DNA of 64,000 nt from Cyanobacteria bacterium UBA6446. Its GTDB lineage: Bacteria > Cyanobacteriota > Vampirovibrionia > Gastranaerophilales > Gastranaerophilaceae. The DNA is taken from positions 1-64,000 of the forward strand of contig DJOE01000017.1 in the NCBI GenBank assembly GCA_002438405.1, given 5' to 3'. Numbering within the stretch: the stretch's first letter is position 1; every line of letters begins with the position of its first letter. A program made the translations under genes and the position numbers. Below are positions 25,791 through 34,221 of the stretch, in pieces. The notes under the pieces were generated by a model. It worked only from the letters and a program-made list of their open reading frames with translations, did not search any database and had not been told where the DNA came from.

Positions 25791-25806
25791 ACGAAAGGAA
25801 AATAAA

Positions 25807-26175
25807 ATGATTAAACAACAAACAAGAAAACCATTAGTGCAAAAAAGACACAGATCAATCAGAGTTAAATTATCAGGAACATCTGAATTCCCAAGATTAG
25901 CTGTATATAGAAGTACAAAACACATCTATGCTCAGTTGATTGATGATGTTAACCATGTAACAATTGCATCAGCATCTTCAAATGATAAAGATTTGAAAGA
26001 AAAATTAGCTCACGGTGGTAACATTGAAGCAGCTAAAGTTGTTGGTGAAACAATTGCTCAAAAAGCTAAAAAAGCTGGTGTTGAATGTGTAGTATTCGAC
26101 CGTGGTGGATTCTTATATCATGGTAGAGTTGCTGCATTGGCAGAAGCTGCTAGAGAAGCTGGTTTGATGTTCTAA
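25807..26175 (+). CDS. rplR: 50S ribosomal protein L18
   Basis: 122 aa; QKRHRSIRVKLSGTSEFPRL and VVFDRGGFLYHGRVAALAEA match L18. The start at 25807 follows GAAAGGAAAATAAA; the upstream extension is non-homologous. Normally rpsE, rpmD, rplO and secY follow, but here a terminator ends the cluster 27 nt downstream. Confidence 0.96.
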   Translation: MIKQQTRKPLVQKRHRSIRVKLSGTSEFPRLAVYRSTKHIYAQLIDDVNHVTIASASSNDKDLKEKLAHGGNIEAAKVVGETIAQKAKKAGVECVVFDRGGFLYHGRVAALAEAAREAGLMF

Positions 26176-26202
26176 TTTGGCTTTTGGTCAATAGAAGAAT
26201 TT

Positions 26203-26239
26203 AAAAGAGGTGGAAGTTTATGCTTTCATCTCTTTTAGT
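26203..26239 (+). terminator. Terminator ending the ribosomal cluster after rplR
   Basis: AAAAGAG and CTCTTTT enclose an inner imperfect stem (TGGAAG/CTTTCA) and are followed by a T-rich run. It marks a true end of the operon after L18. Confidence 0.8.
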
Positions 26240-26260
26240 CTTTAATAATTTAAATTTTTC

Positions 26261-26289
26261 TTGCATTTTTGAAAGATTTGTAGTATCAT
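26261..26289 (+). promoter_or_regulatory. Promoter of the 82-aa gene
   Basis: TTGCAT (26261-26266), a 17-nt spacer and TATCAT (26284-26289) lie 32 nt before the ATG at 26322. Confidence 0.5.
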
Positions 26290-26321
26290 TTTCTAGCAAA
26301 GAGTTTAATTGGGGTTAAGAA

Positions 26322-26570
26322 ATGTTAGTTTCCGAAATTGGACATGTAAATTCAAATTCGAAGAGCTTGTATGGGGTTGAACAAAATAAAGCTCAAACGA
26401 TTAAGCGTACATCTGGTGAGAGATTTGGTCACTTTAATGAAAGTTTATCTGCAAGTATGATTAGTCGTCGTAGTAATCCATTTAATAATTTTATCAGTTC
26501 AGTCCAATCATTTTTTTCACCAAAAGTTTCAGAATCAGCAACTAAAAAATATTTATCTTTAATTGCTTAA
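26322..26570 (+). CDS. Small hypothetical protein, 82 aa
   Basis: Not recognised. It is soluble, rich in Ser and Asn, with short basic patches (IKRTSGERFGHF) and a C-terminal SFFSPKVSESATKKY. It has its own promoter-like boxes. The stop lies 4 nt from the stop of the convergent MFS gene. Codon use is like its neighbours, so it is probably real. Confidence 0.5.
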   Translation: MLVSEIGHVNSNSKSLYGVEQNKAQTIKRTSGERFGHFNESLSASMISRRSNPFNNFISSVQSFFSPKVSESATKKYLSLIA

Positions 26571-26574
26571 TTTT

Positions 26575-27744
26575 TTAACTTTCTGATTCTTTAAATAAAT
26601 ATTTGACTAAGCATGAACAGATTGCAGGGATTGCGGATAGTACAACCAAAACCGGTACAATGCTTGTTGCTTGTGCAACATATCCGATTATTGTCATTGC
26701 AATTGCTACAACACCCCATGAAAAACCGTTTATAAACCCTCCAATTATGCTTTTATATTGAGGCAAAACATTTTGAGCAAGGCTCATTGTTACAGGTGTT
26801 GCAAACATTGTGATAAATCCCATAATTGCAAAAATTACAAATGATATGATTGGCATTGTTTTGTATGTAAGCATGAATAATATCATTAATGGGAATGTTG
26901 TAATCATTGAAATGTAAAATACATTTGCTGTTCCGATTTTCTTTTCAAATTTAGGGCTTAATAGTGATGAAATTCCACCCAAGAATAAGAAACAGAACAA
27001 TGCAACACCGATTTGAAATTTTGAATATCCTTGAGATTTCCACAAGAAAGGCAAAAGAATTGAACAAGATGTTGTGATTAATGATTTCAACATTGCAATT
27101 AAATTTAAAATATTTAATTTATGATTTGTTAATATATCTGTGAATGCTTGTCTAAGATTCAAGTCAATTTTTTTTGCAGGTTCATTTGAAAATTTTGGAA
27201 CCATTTTAAACATTAATATTGCCCAAATGATACCTAGCAAAGATAATATAGGCATTTTTGAAAGTCCAAAATATTGCGCAATTGTTGATGATAACAATGG
27301 ACCCATTGAAAACCCTAAAGTTCCTGCGGCAATAAATATTCCCATATTTTTAGCCGCATCTGAGGTTGTAAATTTTGATACCAACCCCAATGATTGAGGG
27401 TGATACAAACTTGAACCGATACTTCCGCAGATGATAAATAATATCATTAGTGCAATATTTTTTGATGCCGGAGCAAGCGATATAAATGTAGCTGTAAAAA
27501 TTAAGCCCCAAAAAATCAAGGCTCTTTTTTTCATCTTATCAGCAAAAAATCCAAAATATGGTTGTAATAGTGATGAAAAAATATGTGAACAACTTAAAAT
27601 AATTGTTGCAACCGGCATTGAAATCTTAACCTGTTCTGCAATAAATGGCATAATAGGGTTTAAAAATCCGGTGTAAATGTCGTTTATAAAATGCGCTCCA
27701 CAAAACCAAATTTGGGGCTTTCTTTCGTCTTTATTGTAAATCAT
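26575..27744 (-). CDS. MFS transporter, fosmidomycin-resistance (Fsr) type
   Basis: 389-aa, roughly 12-helix major facilitator. N-terminal WFCGAHFINDIYTGFLNPIM and the loop GSIGSSLYHPQSLGL match the Fsr family, whose Escherichia coli member exports fosmidomycin. The substrate here is unknown. The usual basic loop between helices 2 and 3 is visible as FFADKMKKRAL. It runs convergent with the 82-aa gene and is divergent from dnaK. Confidence 0.85.
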   Translation of the reverse strand: MIYNKDERKPQIWFCGAHFINDIYTGFLNPIMPFIAEQVKISMPVATIILSCSHIFSSLLQPYFGFFADKMKKRALIFWGLIFTATFISLAPASKNIALMILFIICGSIGSSLYHPQSLGLVSKFTTSDAAKNMGIFIAAGTLGFSMGPLLSSTIAQYFGLSKMPILSLLGIIWAILMFKMVPKFSNEPAKKIDLNLRQAFTDILTNHKLNILNLIAMLKSLITTSCSILLPFLWKSQGYSKFQIGVALFCFLFLGGISSLLSPKFEKKIGTANVFYISMITTFPLMILFMLTYKTMPIISFVIFAIMGFITMFATPVTMSLAQNVLPQYKSIIGGFINGFSWGVVAIAMTIIGYVAQATSIVPVLVVLSAIPAICSCLVKYLFKESES

Positions 27745-27833
27745 AGTCTAATATTCGCACTAAAATATTAAAAAATCAAATTAAATATCTTTAAAATCCC
27801 AATTGTTAATTTTTTGTTTATTTTTTTAAGATT

Positions 27834-27862
27834 TTGAAAAATCGATGTTATAACAATAATAT
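27834..27862 (+). promoter_or_regulatory. dnaK promoter
   Basis: TTGAAA (27834-27839), a 17-nt spacer and TAATAT (27857-27862) give a sigma-70-type promoter about 73 nt before dnaK. No CIRCE inverted repeat is present. Confidence 0.6.
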
Positions 27863-27867
27863 GAGAT

Positions 27868-27893
27868 GGGTGGAAAGAAAAATTTCCATACCC
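27868..27893 (+). promoter_or_regulatory. 5' UTR hairpin of dnaK
   Basis: GGGT-GGAAA pairs with TTTCC-AT-ACCC with a 2-nt bulge and a 6-nt loop, right at the predicted mRNA 5' end. It may protect the transcript or respond to temperature; no such behaviour can be shown from sequence. Confidence 0.45.
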
Positions 27894-27934
27894 AATAATT
27901 AAGAAAATAATTAAGAAAAGGAGATAAAGAAATT

Positions 27935-29782
27935 ATGGCAAAAACAATTGGTATTGACTTGGGTACTACAAACTCAGTTGTTGCAGTTATGGAAGGTGGT
28001 AAACCTACCGTTATAGCAAACGCAGAAGGTTCTCGTACAACTCCTTCTATCGTTGCATTTTCAAAATCAGGCGAAAGATTGGTTGGTCAATTGGCTAAAC
28101 GTCAAGCTATCGTTAACCCTGACAGAACAATCGCTTCTATCAAAAGACACATGGGTGAAAATTACAAAGTAAATATTGATGGAAAAGATTATACTCCTCA
28201 AGAAATTTCATCTATGATTTTGAGAAAGTTGGCTGATGATGCTTCTAAATATTTAGGAGAAAAAGTTACATCTGCAGTTATCACTGTTCCGGCATATTTC
28301 AATGATGCTCAAAGACAAGCAACTAAAGATGCAGGTAAAATCGCAGGTTTAGACGTTCTTCGTATCGTAAACGAACCAACCGCTGCTGCTTTGGCTTATG
28401 GTCTTGAAAAAGATAAAGCTGAAAAAGTTTTAGTATTCGACTTAGGTGGTGGTACATTTGATGTTTCAGTTCTTGAAATTGGTGATGGTGTACACGAAGT
28501 ATTATCAACTTCAGGTGATACTCACTTAGGTGGCGATGACTTCGACCAAAAAGTTATGGATTGGATTTGTGAAGAATTCAAAAAACAAGAAGGCATTGAT
28601 CTAAAAGGTGATAAACAAGCTATGCAACGTGTTAAAGAAGCTGCAGAAAAAGCTAAATGCGAATTATCATCTGTACTTGAAACAAATATTAACTTACCAT
28701 TTATTACCGCTGATGCTAACGGTCCAAAACACTTAGACTTGAATTTAACAAGAGCTAAATTTGAAGACTTATGTTTCGACTTGTTAGAAAGATGTAAAAA
28801 ACCGGTTGAACAAGCATTGAAAGATGCTGGTATTTCAAAAGATGATATCAATGAAGTTGTATTAGTTGGTGGTTCTTCTCGTATCCCAGCTGTTCAAAAA
28901 TTAGTTAAAGATTACACCGGTAAAGAACCTAACCAATCAGTTAACCCTGATGAAGTTGTAGCCGTTGGTGCTGCAATCCAAGCTGGTGTATTAGCTGGTG
29001 AAGTTAAAGACATCGTTCTTCTTGATGTAACTCCATTAACATTAGGTATTGAAACTTTGGGTGGTGTAATGACTCCATTGGTTCCAAGAAATACGACAAT
29101 CCCTGTTTCAAAATCACAAGTATTTTCAACTGCTGAAAACAATCAAACAGCTGTAGATATTCAAGTTCTTCAAGGTGAAAGACCTATGGCTAAAGATAAC
29201 AAATCTTTAGGTATGTTCAGATTAGAGGGTATTGCTCCTGCAATGCGTGGTATTCCTCAAATTGAAGTAACATTTGATATAGATGCTAACGGTATTGTAA
29301 ATGTTTCTGCAAAAGATAAAGCAACTGGCAAGGAACAAAAAATTACAATCACTAATTCTTCTAACTTGTCTGAACAAGATATTGATAAGATGGTTAAAGA
29401 AGCTGAAGCAAATGCTGCTGAAGATAAAAAGAAAAAAGAAGATGCTGAAATTAAAAACAATGCTACAAGTTTGATTAGTTCAGCTGACAGAATAATGAAA
29501 GATTTTGAAGGCAAAATTGATGCTGCTGATAAATCTAAATTAGAAGAACAAAAAGCTGCATTACAAAAAGCAATTGATGAAAACAAAGCAACTGATGAAT
29601 TGAAAAAATTGTCAGAAGAATTGCAACAAACAATGTTTGGTATTTCTCAAAAAGCTTATGAAGCAGTTCAAAAAGACGGCGCACAAAGTGCTAGTTCTGA
29701 AAATGCTTCAACAGATAACAGCTCATCAGACAAAAACAATAATGATGATGATGTTATTGATGCCGAATATACAAAAGAATAA
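27935..29782 (+). CDS. dnaK: Molecular chaperone DnaK (Hsp70)
   Basis: ATP-dependent folding chaperone working with DnaJ and GrpE. 615 aa: nucleotide-binding domain with IGIDLGTTNSVVAVMEGG, VITVPAYFNDAQRQATKDAG and VFDLGGGTFDVSVLE, then the substrate-binding domain (VLQGERPMAKDNKSLG) and a helical lid. The C-terminus ends DDDVIDAEYTKE, close to the usual DnaK EEV-type tail region. AAAGGAGATAAAG precedes the ATG. grpE and dnaJ are not adjacent. Confidence 0.98.
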   Translation: MAKTIGIDLGTTNSVVAVMEGGKPTVIANAEGSRTTPSIVAFSKSGERLVGQLAKRQAIVNPDRTIASIKRHMGENYKVNIDGKDYTPQEISSMILRKLADDASKYLGEKVTSAVITVPAYFNDAQRQATKDAGKIAGLDVLRIVNEPTAAALAYGLEKDKAEKVLVFDLGGGTFDVSVLEIGDGVHEVLSTSGDTHLGGDDFDQKVMDWICEEFKKQEGIDLKGDKQAMQRVKEAAEKAKCELSSVLETNINLPFITADANGPKHLDLNLTRAKFEDLCFDLLERCKKPVEQALKDAGISKDDINEVVLVGGSSRIPAVQKLVKDYTGKEPNQSVNPDEVVAVGAAIQAGVLAGEVKDIVLLDVTPLTLGIETLGGVMTPLVPRNTTIPVSKSQVFSTAENNQTAVDIQVLQGERPMAKDNKSLGMFRLEGIAPAMRGIPQIEVTFDIDANGIVNVSAKDKATGKEQKITITNSSNLSEQDIDKMVKEAEANAAEDKKKKEDAEIKNNATSLISSADRIMKDFEGKIDAADKSKLEEQKAALQKAIDENKATDELKKLSEELQQTMFGISQKAYEAVQKDGAQSASSENASTDNSSSDKNNNDDDVIDAEYTKE

Positions 29783-29812
29783 TCGAACTTCAAATTCTAT
29801 CTATTATAAGGC

Positions 29813-29846
29813 AAAAGAGGACAGGTTTTATACCTGCCCTCTTTTT
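29813..29846 (+). terminator. Terminator after dnaK
   Basis: AAAAGAGG and CAGGT pair with ACCTG and CCTCTTTT around a short AT loop, followed by T's. Strong Rho-independent terminator. Confidence 0.9.
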
Positions 29847-29995
29847 GAGTATATTGAATTAATGAGAAAAAATGTTTATTATAGGTATGAAAAAAATAGA
29901 TAATATTATTTTGAATTTGAATGATAAGATAAAAAAAGATGTTTTCTGTTATTAAAAACTATTTAACTTTAAATCTATCAAAATAATTATTATAG

Positions 29996-30004
29996 TGATA
30001 TAAT
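29996..30004 (+). promoter_or_regulatory. Extended -10 of the histidine kinase gene, probably leaderless
   Basis: TGATATAAT is an extended -10 ending 6 nt before the ATG at 30011. No Shine-Dalgarno sequence can fit, so translation should begin at or next to the mRNA 5' end. Confidence 0.6.
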
Positions 30005-30010
30005 CAGTTT

Positions 30011-31816
30011 ATGAGCGAGAATCAAAAAATAAATTTTACAACTCAAAATCGTTTAATTATTTTCGGGTTGGTTTTGAGTACATTATTAATTATGGCAATT
30101 GCTGTTTTTGCAACTGTTAATATTCAGAAAAATTTAAATGAAAGTTATCAAAATTTTGGACAAGTTATTTCTAAAATTTTGGCAATTGAAAGTGTTGAGA
30201 TGACTAAAAATGCTCCGCAAAAAGAAACTTTCAATATTTTAAAAACGCATTCAGATTCTATTTTGAAGTCTCATCATGATATCGTTTTCATTGAGTTTCG
30301 AGATGCTAAAGGTCGTTTGATTTATAAAGCTCAAAATAATGCTCATAAAAGTTTGAAAAGACCAAATATTTCAGTGTCTTCTCCAATGGTTGATGTTAAA
30401 AATAATGAGACAATTGGTGCTGTTACTGTTGGGTTGTCAGGTTCAATTGTTGGGAAAGTTTCTTCTACAACAAGAGCTTCAATTCTTTTTGTTTTTGTTA
30501 TTGTTTGGCTTGTTTTTGCATTTGTAATTTTGATAAATACTTACTTGATTACAAGAGAATTACGAATTTTGCATGAAGGGGTTAAACGAATTTCATCTGG
30601 TGAATTTGGATATAAAATTGAAGGTAAAGATGTTAGTGAAGAGGTTCAAGAATTGTTCAAAGCTTTCAATGATATGTCTGCAAGACTTAATTTGTATGAA
30701 GAACAAAATATTGAACAATTGACTCTTGAACGTAACAAGTTAGAAGCTGTGTTGATGAATATAGCTAATGGCGTTGTTGTTTGTGACAATAACGACACTG
30801 TTGTTTTGATAAACAACCATGCTAAAGAGCTTTTGGAACTTCAAGATGACCAATTGATGAATACAAATATTCAACAATATGTTGATACTGAGGGTGATTA
30901 TTGTTTTAAGGAAAAAATTGAAGAGTATAAAAAGTTACCTCTTGAAGAAAAATCAAAACAACAAATTACTTTTAATATCACAATTGATGGTAGAATTTTG
31001 AAATCTATAATTTCTCCGATGTTTACTCAGAATAATCACGATTATGTAGGGTACATCATTGTGTTGATTGACGTGACAAGAGAAATTGAAATGGATCAAA
31101 TGAAATCTCAATTTATTTCTAATGTTTCACATGAACTTAGAACTCCTGTTACTGTTTTGAGAAGTTATATTGATACTTTGTACAATTACAGTGATGAATT
31201 TGATGAGAAAACTAAGAAAGAATTTATTGAAACCTTGAATACTGAAATTATTAGGCTTAATGGTATGGTTAATGATATTTTAGATTTCTCAAGATTGGAA
31301 GCTAATGCAAAGATTGAAAAGACTGAAAATGACATGTCACAACTTGTTGATGCGTGCGTAAGCCAAGTTCAAGTTTTGTTGAAAGAACATAACTTACATA
31401 TTGAGGTTGAAAAAGATGATGATATTCCACAAATTATGTGTAATTATGATGGGATTTCAAGAGCATTGACTAATTATTTGTCTAATGCGATTAAATATGC
31501 TCCAGAGAATTCAACAATAAAAGTTCATTTATATAAAGAACCTGAAAATAATCAAATCGTTGTGACGGTTCGTGATGAGGGAATTGGTATTGCTCCTGAG
31601 TTTCAGAAAAAAGTTTTTGAAAGATTTTATCGAGTTGAAAACAAAACCCATAGTGTAAAAGGTACAGGTTTAGGATTACATTTGGTAAAAACTACAATCG
31701 AAAAACATCATGGACACGTATTTGTAAACTCTCAACCAAACCACGGTTCAACATTTGGCTTTACGTTACCAATTGATTTGACACCTTATGAAAACGAAAA
31801 TGATGATTTAGTGTAG
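30011..31816 (+). CDS. Membrane sensor histidine kinase (HAMP-PAS-HisKA-HATPase)
   Basis: 601 aa of VicK/PhoR-like layout. TM1 at about 14-36 and TM2 at about 155-178 flank a periplasmic sensor region of about 115 residues. HAMP covers about 180-232 and a PAS domain about 245-350 (ANGVVVCDNNDTVVLINNHA). The phosphoacceptor box is NVSHELRTPVTVLRSYI. The ATP-binding N, G1 and G2 boxes are NYLSNAIKYAPE, RDEGIGIAPE and GTGLGLHLV. No response regulator is adjacent, so it is an orphan in this window. The downstream gene is convergent with a 1-nt gap. Confidence 0.93.
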   Translation: MSENQKINFTTQNRLIIFGLVLSTLLIMAIAVFATVNIQKNLNESYQNFGQVISKILAIESVEMTKNAPQKETFNILKTHSDSILKSHHDIVFIEFRDAKGRLIYKAQNNAHKSLKRPNISVSSPMVDVKNNETIGAVTVGLSGSIVGKVSSTTRASILFVFVIVWLVFAFVILINTYLITRELRILHEGVKRISSGEFGYKIEGKDVSEEVQELFKAFNDMSARLNLYEEQNIEQLTLERNKLEAVLMNIANGVVVCDNNDTVVLINNHAKELLELQDDQLMNTNIQQYVDTEGDYCFKEKIEEYKKLPLEEKSKQQITFNITIDGRILKSIISPMFTQNNHDYVGYIIVLIDVTREIEMDQMKSQFISNVSHELRTPVTVLRSYIDTLYNYSDEFDEKTKKEFIETLNTEIIRLNGMVNDILDFSRLEANAKIEKTENDMSQLVDACVSQVQVLLKEHNLHIEVEKDDDIPQIMCNYDGISRALTNYLSNAIKYAPENSTIKVHLYKEPENNQIVVTVRDEGIGIAPEFQKKVFERFYRVENKTHSVKGTGLGLHLVKTTIEKHHGHVFVNSQPNHGSTFGFTLPIDLTPYENENDDLV

Positions 31817-31817
31817 A

Positions 31818-32102
31818 TTATTTTATTTGAACAAGAGAATTTTTAATTAGATTGTAAAAATGTTTATCTATTGTTGCATAATTTGTAAAATTTACAATAT
31901 ATGGAAGATTACTTTTGTCAAAATCACTTTTTAAATTTGAAATTATCTGTTCATAATTATTGGCTTTGACCATTATATCTAAATCTGACAAAGCAGAGAA
32001 ATCTCCTTTAACTCTTGAACCGTAGGCATAAAATTCTCCATTATATTTTTTTAGGATATTTTTTATTATTTCAAATTCCTTATCAGTTATTCCAATTATC
32101 AT
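31818..32102 (-). CDS. MNT-domain nucleotidyltransferase antitoxin (MntA-like)
   Basis: 94-aa minimal nucleotidyltransferase. It carries the full GS-x10-D-x-D catalytic motif (GSRVKGDFSALSDLD). In HEPN-MNT modules this protein adds AMP groups to the HEPN toxin and neutralises it. The ATG at 32102 is chosen over an upstream TTG; it overlaps the end of the HEPN gene by 20 nt, so translation is coupled. It forms the last gene of a TPR-HEPN-MNT unit. Confidence 0.85.
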   Translation of the reverse strand: MIIGITDKEFEIIKNILKKYNGEFYAYGSRVKGDFSALSDLDIMVKANNYEQIISNLKSDFDKSNLPYIVNFTNYATIDKHFYNLIKNSLVQIK

Positions 32103-32505
32103 TTTCAAGTTTTCTTTCAATATTATTTATTAGAATACCTGTATCTTCAATAAAGTTTGGTATAATTTCTATCAATGCACGAGATTTTTCTAAATTGTAT
32201 TCGTGCGCAGTATTATTACGTTTTTCGTAGTAATTTTTCCAGTTTTCCCAGTTTGGGATAAATTTGTAGCCTTGCATAAAACGAAAAGTATTGTTTACAG
32301 TTAATTCATCTTCTGATTTTCCATAAATTTTTTTGAGAATTCGTTTCATTATTTTTCTTGAAATTTCAAGAGTGTATTCAAATCGTTTTATACAAGAATC
32401 TTCAAGCATATCAACAAAATCACAGGTTTTATTCTCTTCTAATGTTTTCATACTTGATTTAAGAGTTTGAAAAGCTGATTTTAGATTTGTAATATCTATT
32501 TCCAT
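32083..32505 (-). CDS. HEPN-domain toxin-type protein (HepT-like)
   Basis: 140 aa, all-helical, matching the HI0074/nucleotidyltransferase-substrate-binding type of HEPN protein. The R-x4-H ribonuclease motif is intact in KRNNTAHEY, implying an active RNase. AGGAG 9 nt before the ATG gives strong initiation, and it starts 12 nt after the upstream TPR gene stop, so it is probably co-transcribed with it. Its partner nucleotidyltransferase overlaps its 3' end. A mobile or stabilising role is usual for such pairs. Confidence 0.85.
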   Translation of the reverse strand: MEIDITNLKSAFQTLKSSMKTLEENKTCDFVDMLEDSCIKRFEYTLEISRKIMKRILKKIYGKSEDELTVNNTFRFMQGYKFIPNWENWKNYYEKRNNTAHEYNLEKSRALIEIIPNFIEDTGILINNIERKLENDNWNN

Positions 32506-32517
32506 AATGTTATACTC

Positions 32518-34119
32518 CTAATCAAATAGTGCATTGATTTTGTCTGTAATATCTTGTGGGTCAATTTCGTTTGTAATTTTGTTTACATCTTGTGCAATTT
32601 GATATAACTTAGCTGCTTCAATTTTATCCCCTGTAATTGCGATTGAACGAGCTAAATTAAAGTGCGCAAGCGCATAATTTGGATTGTATTCAACTGCTTT
32701 TTTGAACATATCAATTGCTTCTTTTACTCGCCCTAAATCGTCAAGATAAATTACACCTAAATTGTTGTATGCAATTGAATAGCTGTTGTCATATTGAATT
32801 GCGTATTCATATTCTCGCATTGCTTCATCAGTATCACCTTTGCCCCAATATAAAAATCCTAAGTTACAGTGAATTTTTGCATTTTGTGGGTCTAAGTCAA
32901 GCGCATTGCGATAAACAGTAAGTGCGTTGTCATAATCTTCTTTGTCATAGAAAGCACTTCCTAAATTTACATAGATGTCAATATCCTCTGGAGTTAGAAG
33001 ATATGCGCTTTGATAAGATGTAATAGCGGCATCTAAATCTTGTTTTGCTTCTTGGAATACAAAACCTAATGTTTGATTTACAACGCTTGTCCATTCTTTG
33101 CTAGGATTTAGTGTAACTGCGGTTTGGAAATGTGATACTGCGGCATCAATATCCCCTTTAACATAAAGAATATTTGCTAGGTTTGAATGGAATTCAGGCA
33201 TGTTTGGCATAATTTGAATAAGTTTTTGATAAATTTCAATAGCATTATCATAATCGCCTAAATCTTCATAAGCTTTGCACAAATGACGATATGCAGGAAT
33301 ATTTAAGCTATCCAACCAAATAGCCATTTTGTATTCAGTAATTGCGTTTTCAAATTGCCCTAAAGAAGAATAAATATCACCTAAAAGACAATATAACGGA
33401 ACAAATCCCGGAGCTTTGTCAACTGCATCAATATATGTATCTATCGCACCGTCAAGCCCGTTTGATTGAACTTTGATGTAACCCTTCATTAAAATTGGCA
33501 TGAATTTTATGTATGTCAAAGATTCTTTAACTTTTTTCATTGCATCAATGTCAAAAGGTAGAGTTAATGCAGACATTACAAGTTCATAAGTTGATTTAAT
33601 TTTGTTTTTTAATACTCTGAAAGATGAAACTTTATACAAATTGTGTAACAAGAAATGAGCTCTAGAACTTGCAAATGGTTGGTATTTGATTGCCTTTTTT
33701 ACATTGATTTCTGCATCTAAAAATCTTGCTTTTTTAGTATAAGTTTCAGCTAACATATAATAAGCTTTTGCATATTTTGAATTCTTTTTAATTGCGTTTT
33801 CAAAATAATTTATTGCTTTGTCTAAATCGCCTTTGTAAAATTGAGCGACACCAATTTTGTAATAAATTTCGTAAGAATCAATGTATGATTCTAATGCAAT
33901 TTGATATTCTGTAATTGCTTCATCAATGTATTGGCAAGATGAATAAATATCCAAGTGCCAAGCTAAATATAAATCGCCTAAACGCAAGTGTAAATCTGCA
34001 TTTGTTGGGTCTTTTTGTAACCCGATTTGACATAATTCAATTGCAGATTTTACGTTTCCGGTTTTAATCTCTTTTTTAATCTTTTTATCCAGTGTTTTGG
34101 TTTCGTTTTTCATAGTCAT
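32518..34119 (-). CDS. Tetratricopeptide-repeat protein
   Basis: 533 aa, made almost entirely of TPR units (about 12 or more), with clear repeats such as AKAYYMLAETYTKKA, IPAYRHLCKAYEDLGDYDNA and IAYNNLGVIYLDDLG. No signal peptide, so it is cytosolic scaffolding or adaptor. The ATG at 34119 is preferred (GAG upstream), with another ATG 2 codons later. It is the first gene of the unit that continues into the HEPN-MNT pair. The partner is unknown. Confidence 0.88.
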   Translation of the reverse strand: MTMKNETKTLDKKIKKEIKTGNVKSAIELCQIGLQKDPTNADLHLRLGDLYLAWHLDIYSSCQYIDEAITEYQIALESYIDSYEIYYKIGVAQFYKGDLDKAINYFENAIKKNSKYAKAYYMLAETYTKKARFLDAEINVKKAIKYQPFASSRAHFLLHNLYKVSSFRVLKNKIKSTYELVMSALTLPFDIDAMKKVKESLTYIKFMPILMKGYIKVQSNGLDGAIDTYIDAVDKAPGFVPLYCLLGDIYSSLGQFENAITEYKMAIWLDSLNIPAYRHLCKAYEDLGDYDNAIEIYQKLIQIMPNMPEFHSNLANILYVKGDIDAAVSHFQTAVTLNPSKEWTSVVNQTLGFVFQEAKQDLDAAITSYQSAYLLTPEDIDIYVNLGSAFYDKEDYDNALTVYRNALDLDPQNAKIHCNLGFLYWGKGDTDEAMREYEYAIQYDNSYSIAYNNLGVIYLDDLGRVKEAIDMFKKAVEYNPNYALAHFNLARSIAITGDKIEAAKLYQIAQDVNKITNEIDPQDITDKINALFD

Positions 34120-34221
34120 AATATCGCTCTTTAACAAATATTGTAATTAATTTTATGTAAAAAAGCAAGTTAATTAAGAAATTTTGTGTATAATAGAACT
34201 AATTAGGAGGAGTTTTTAAAA

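Noticed and set aside
27740..27935. CIRCE element before dnaK
   Set aside because: No TTAGCACTC-N9-GAGTGCTAA pattern is present; only a sigma-70-like promoter and a 5' hairpin are seen.
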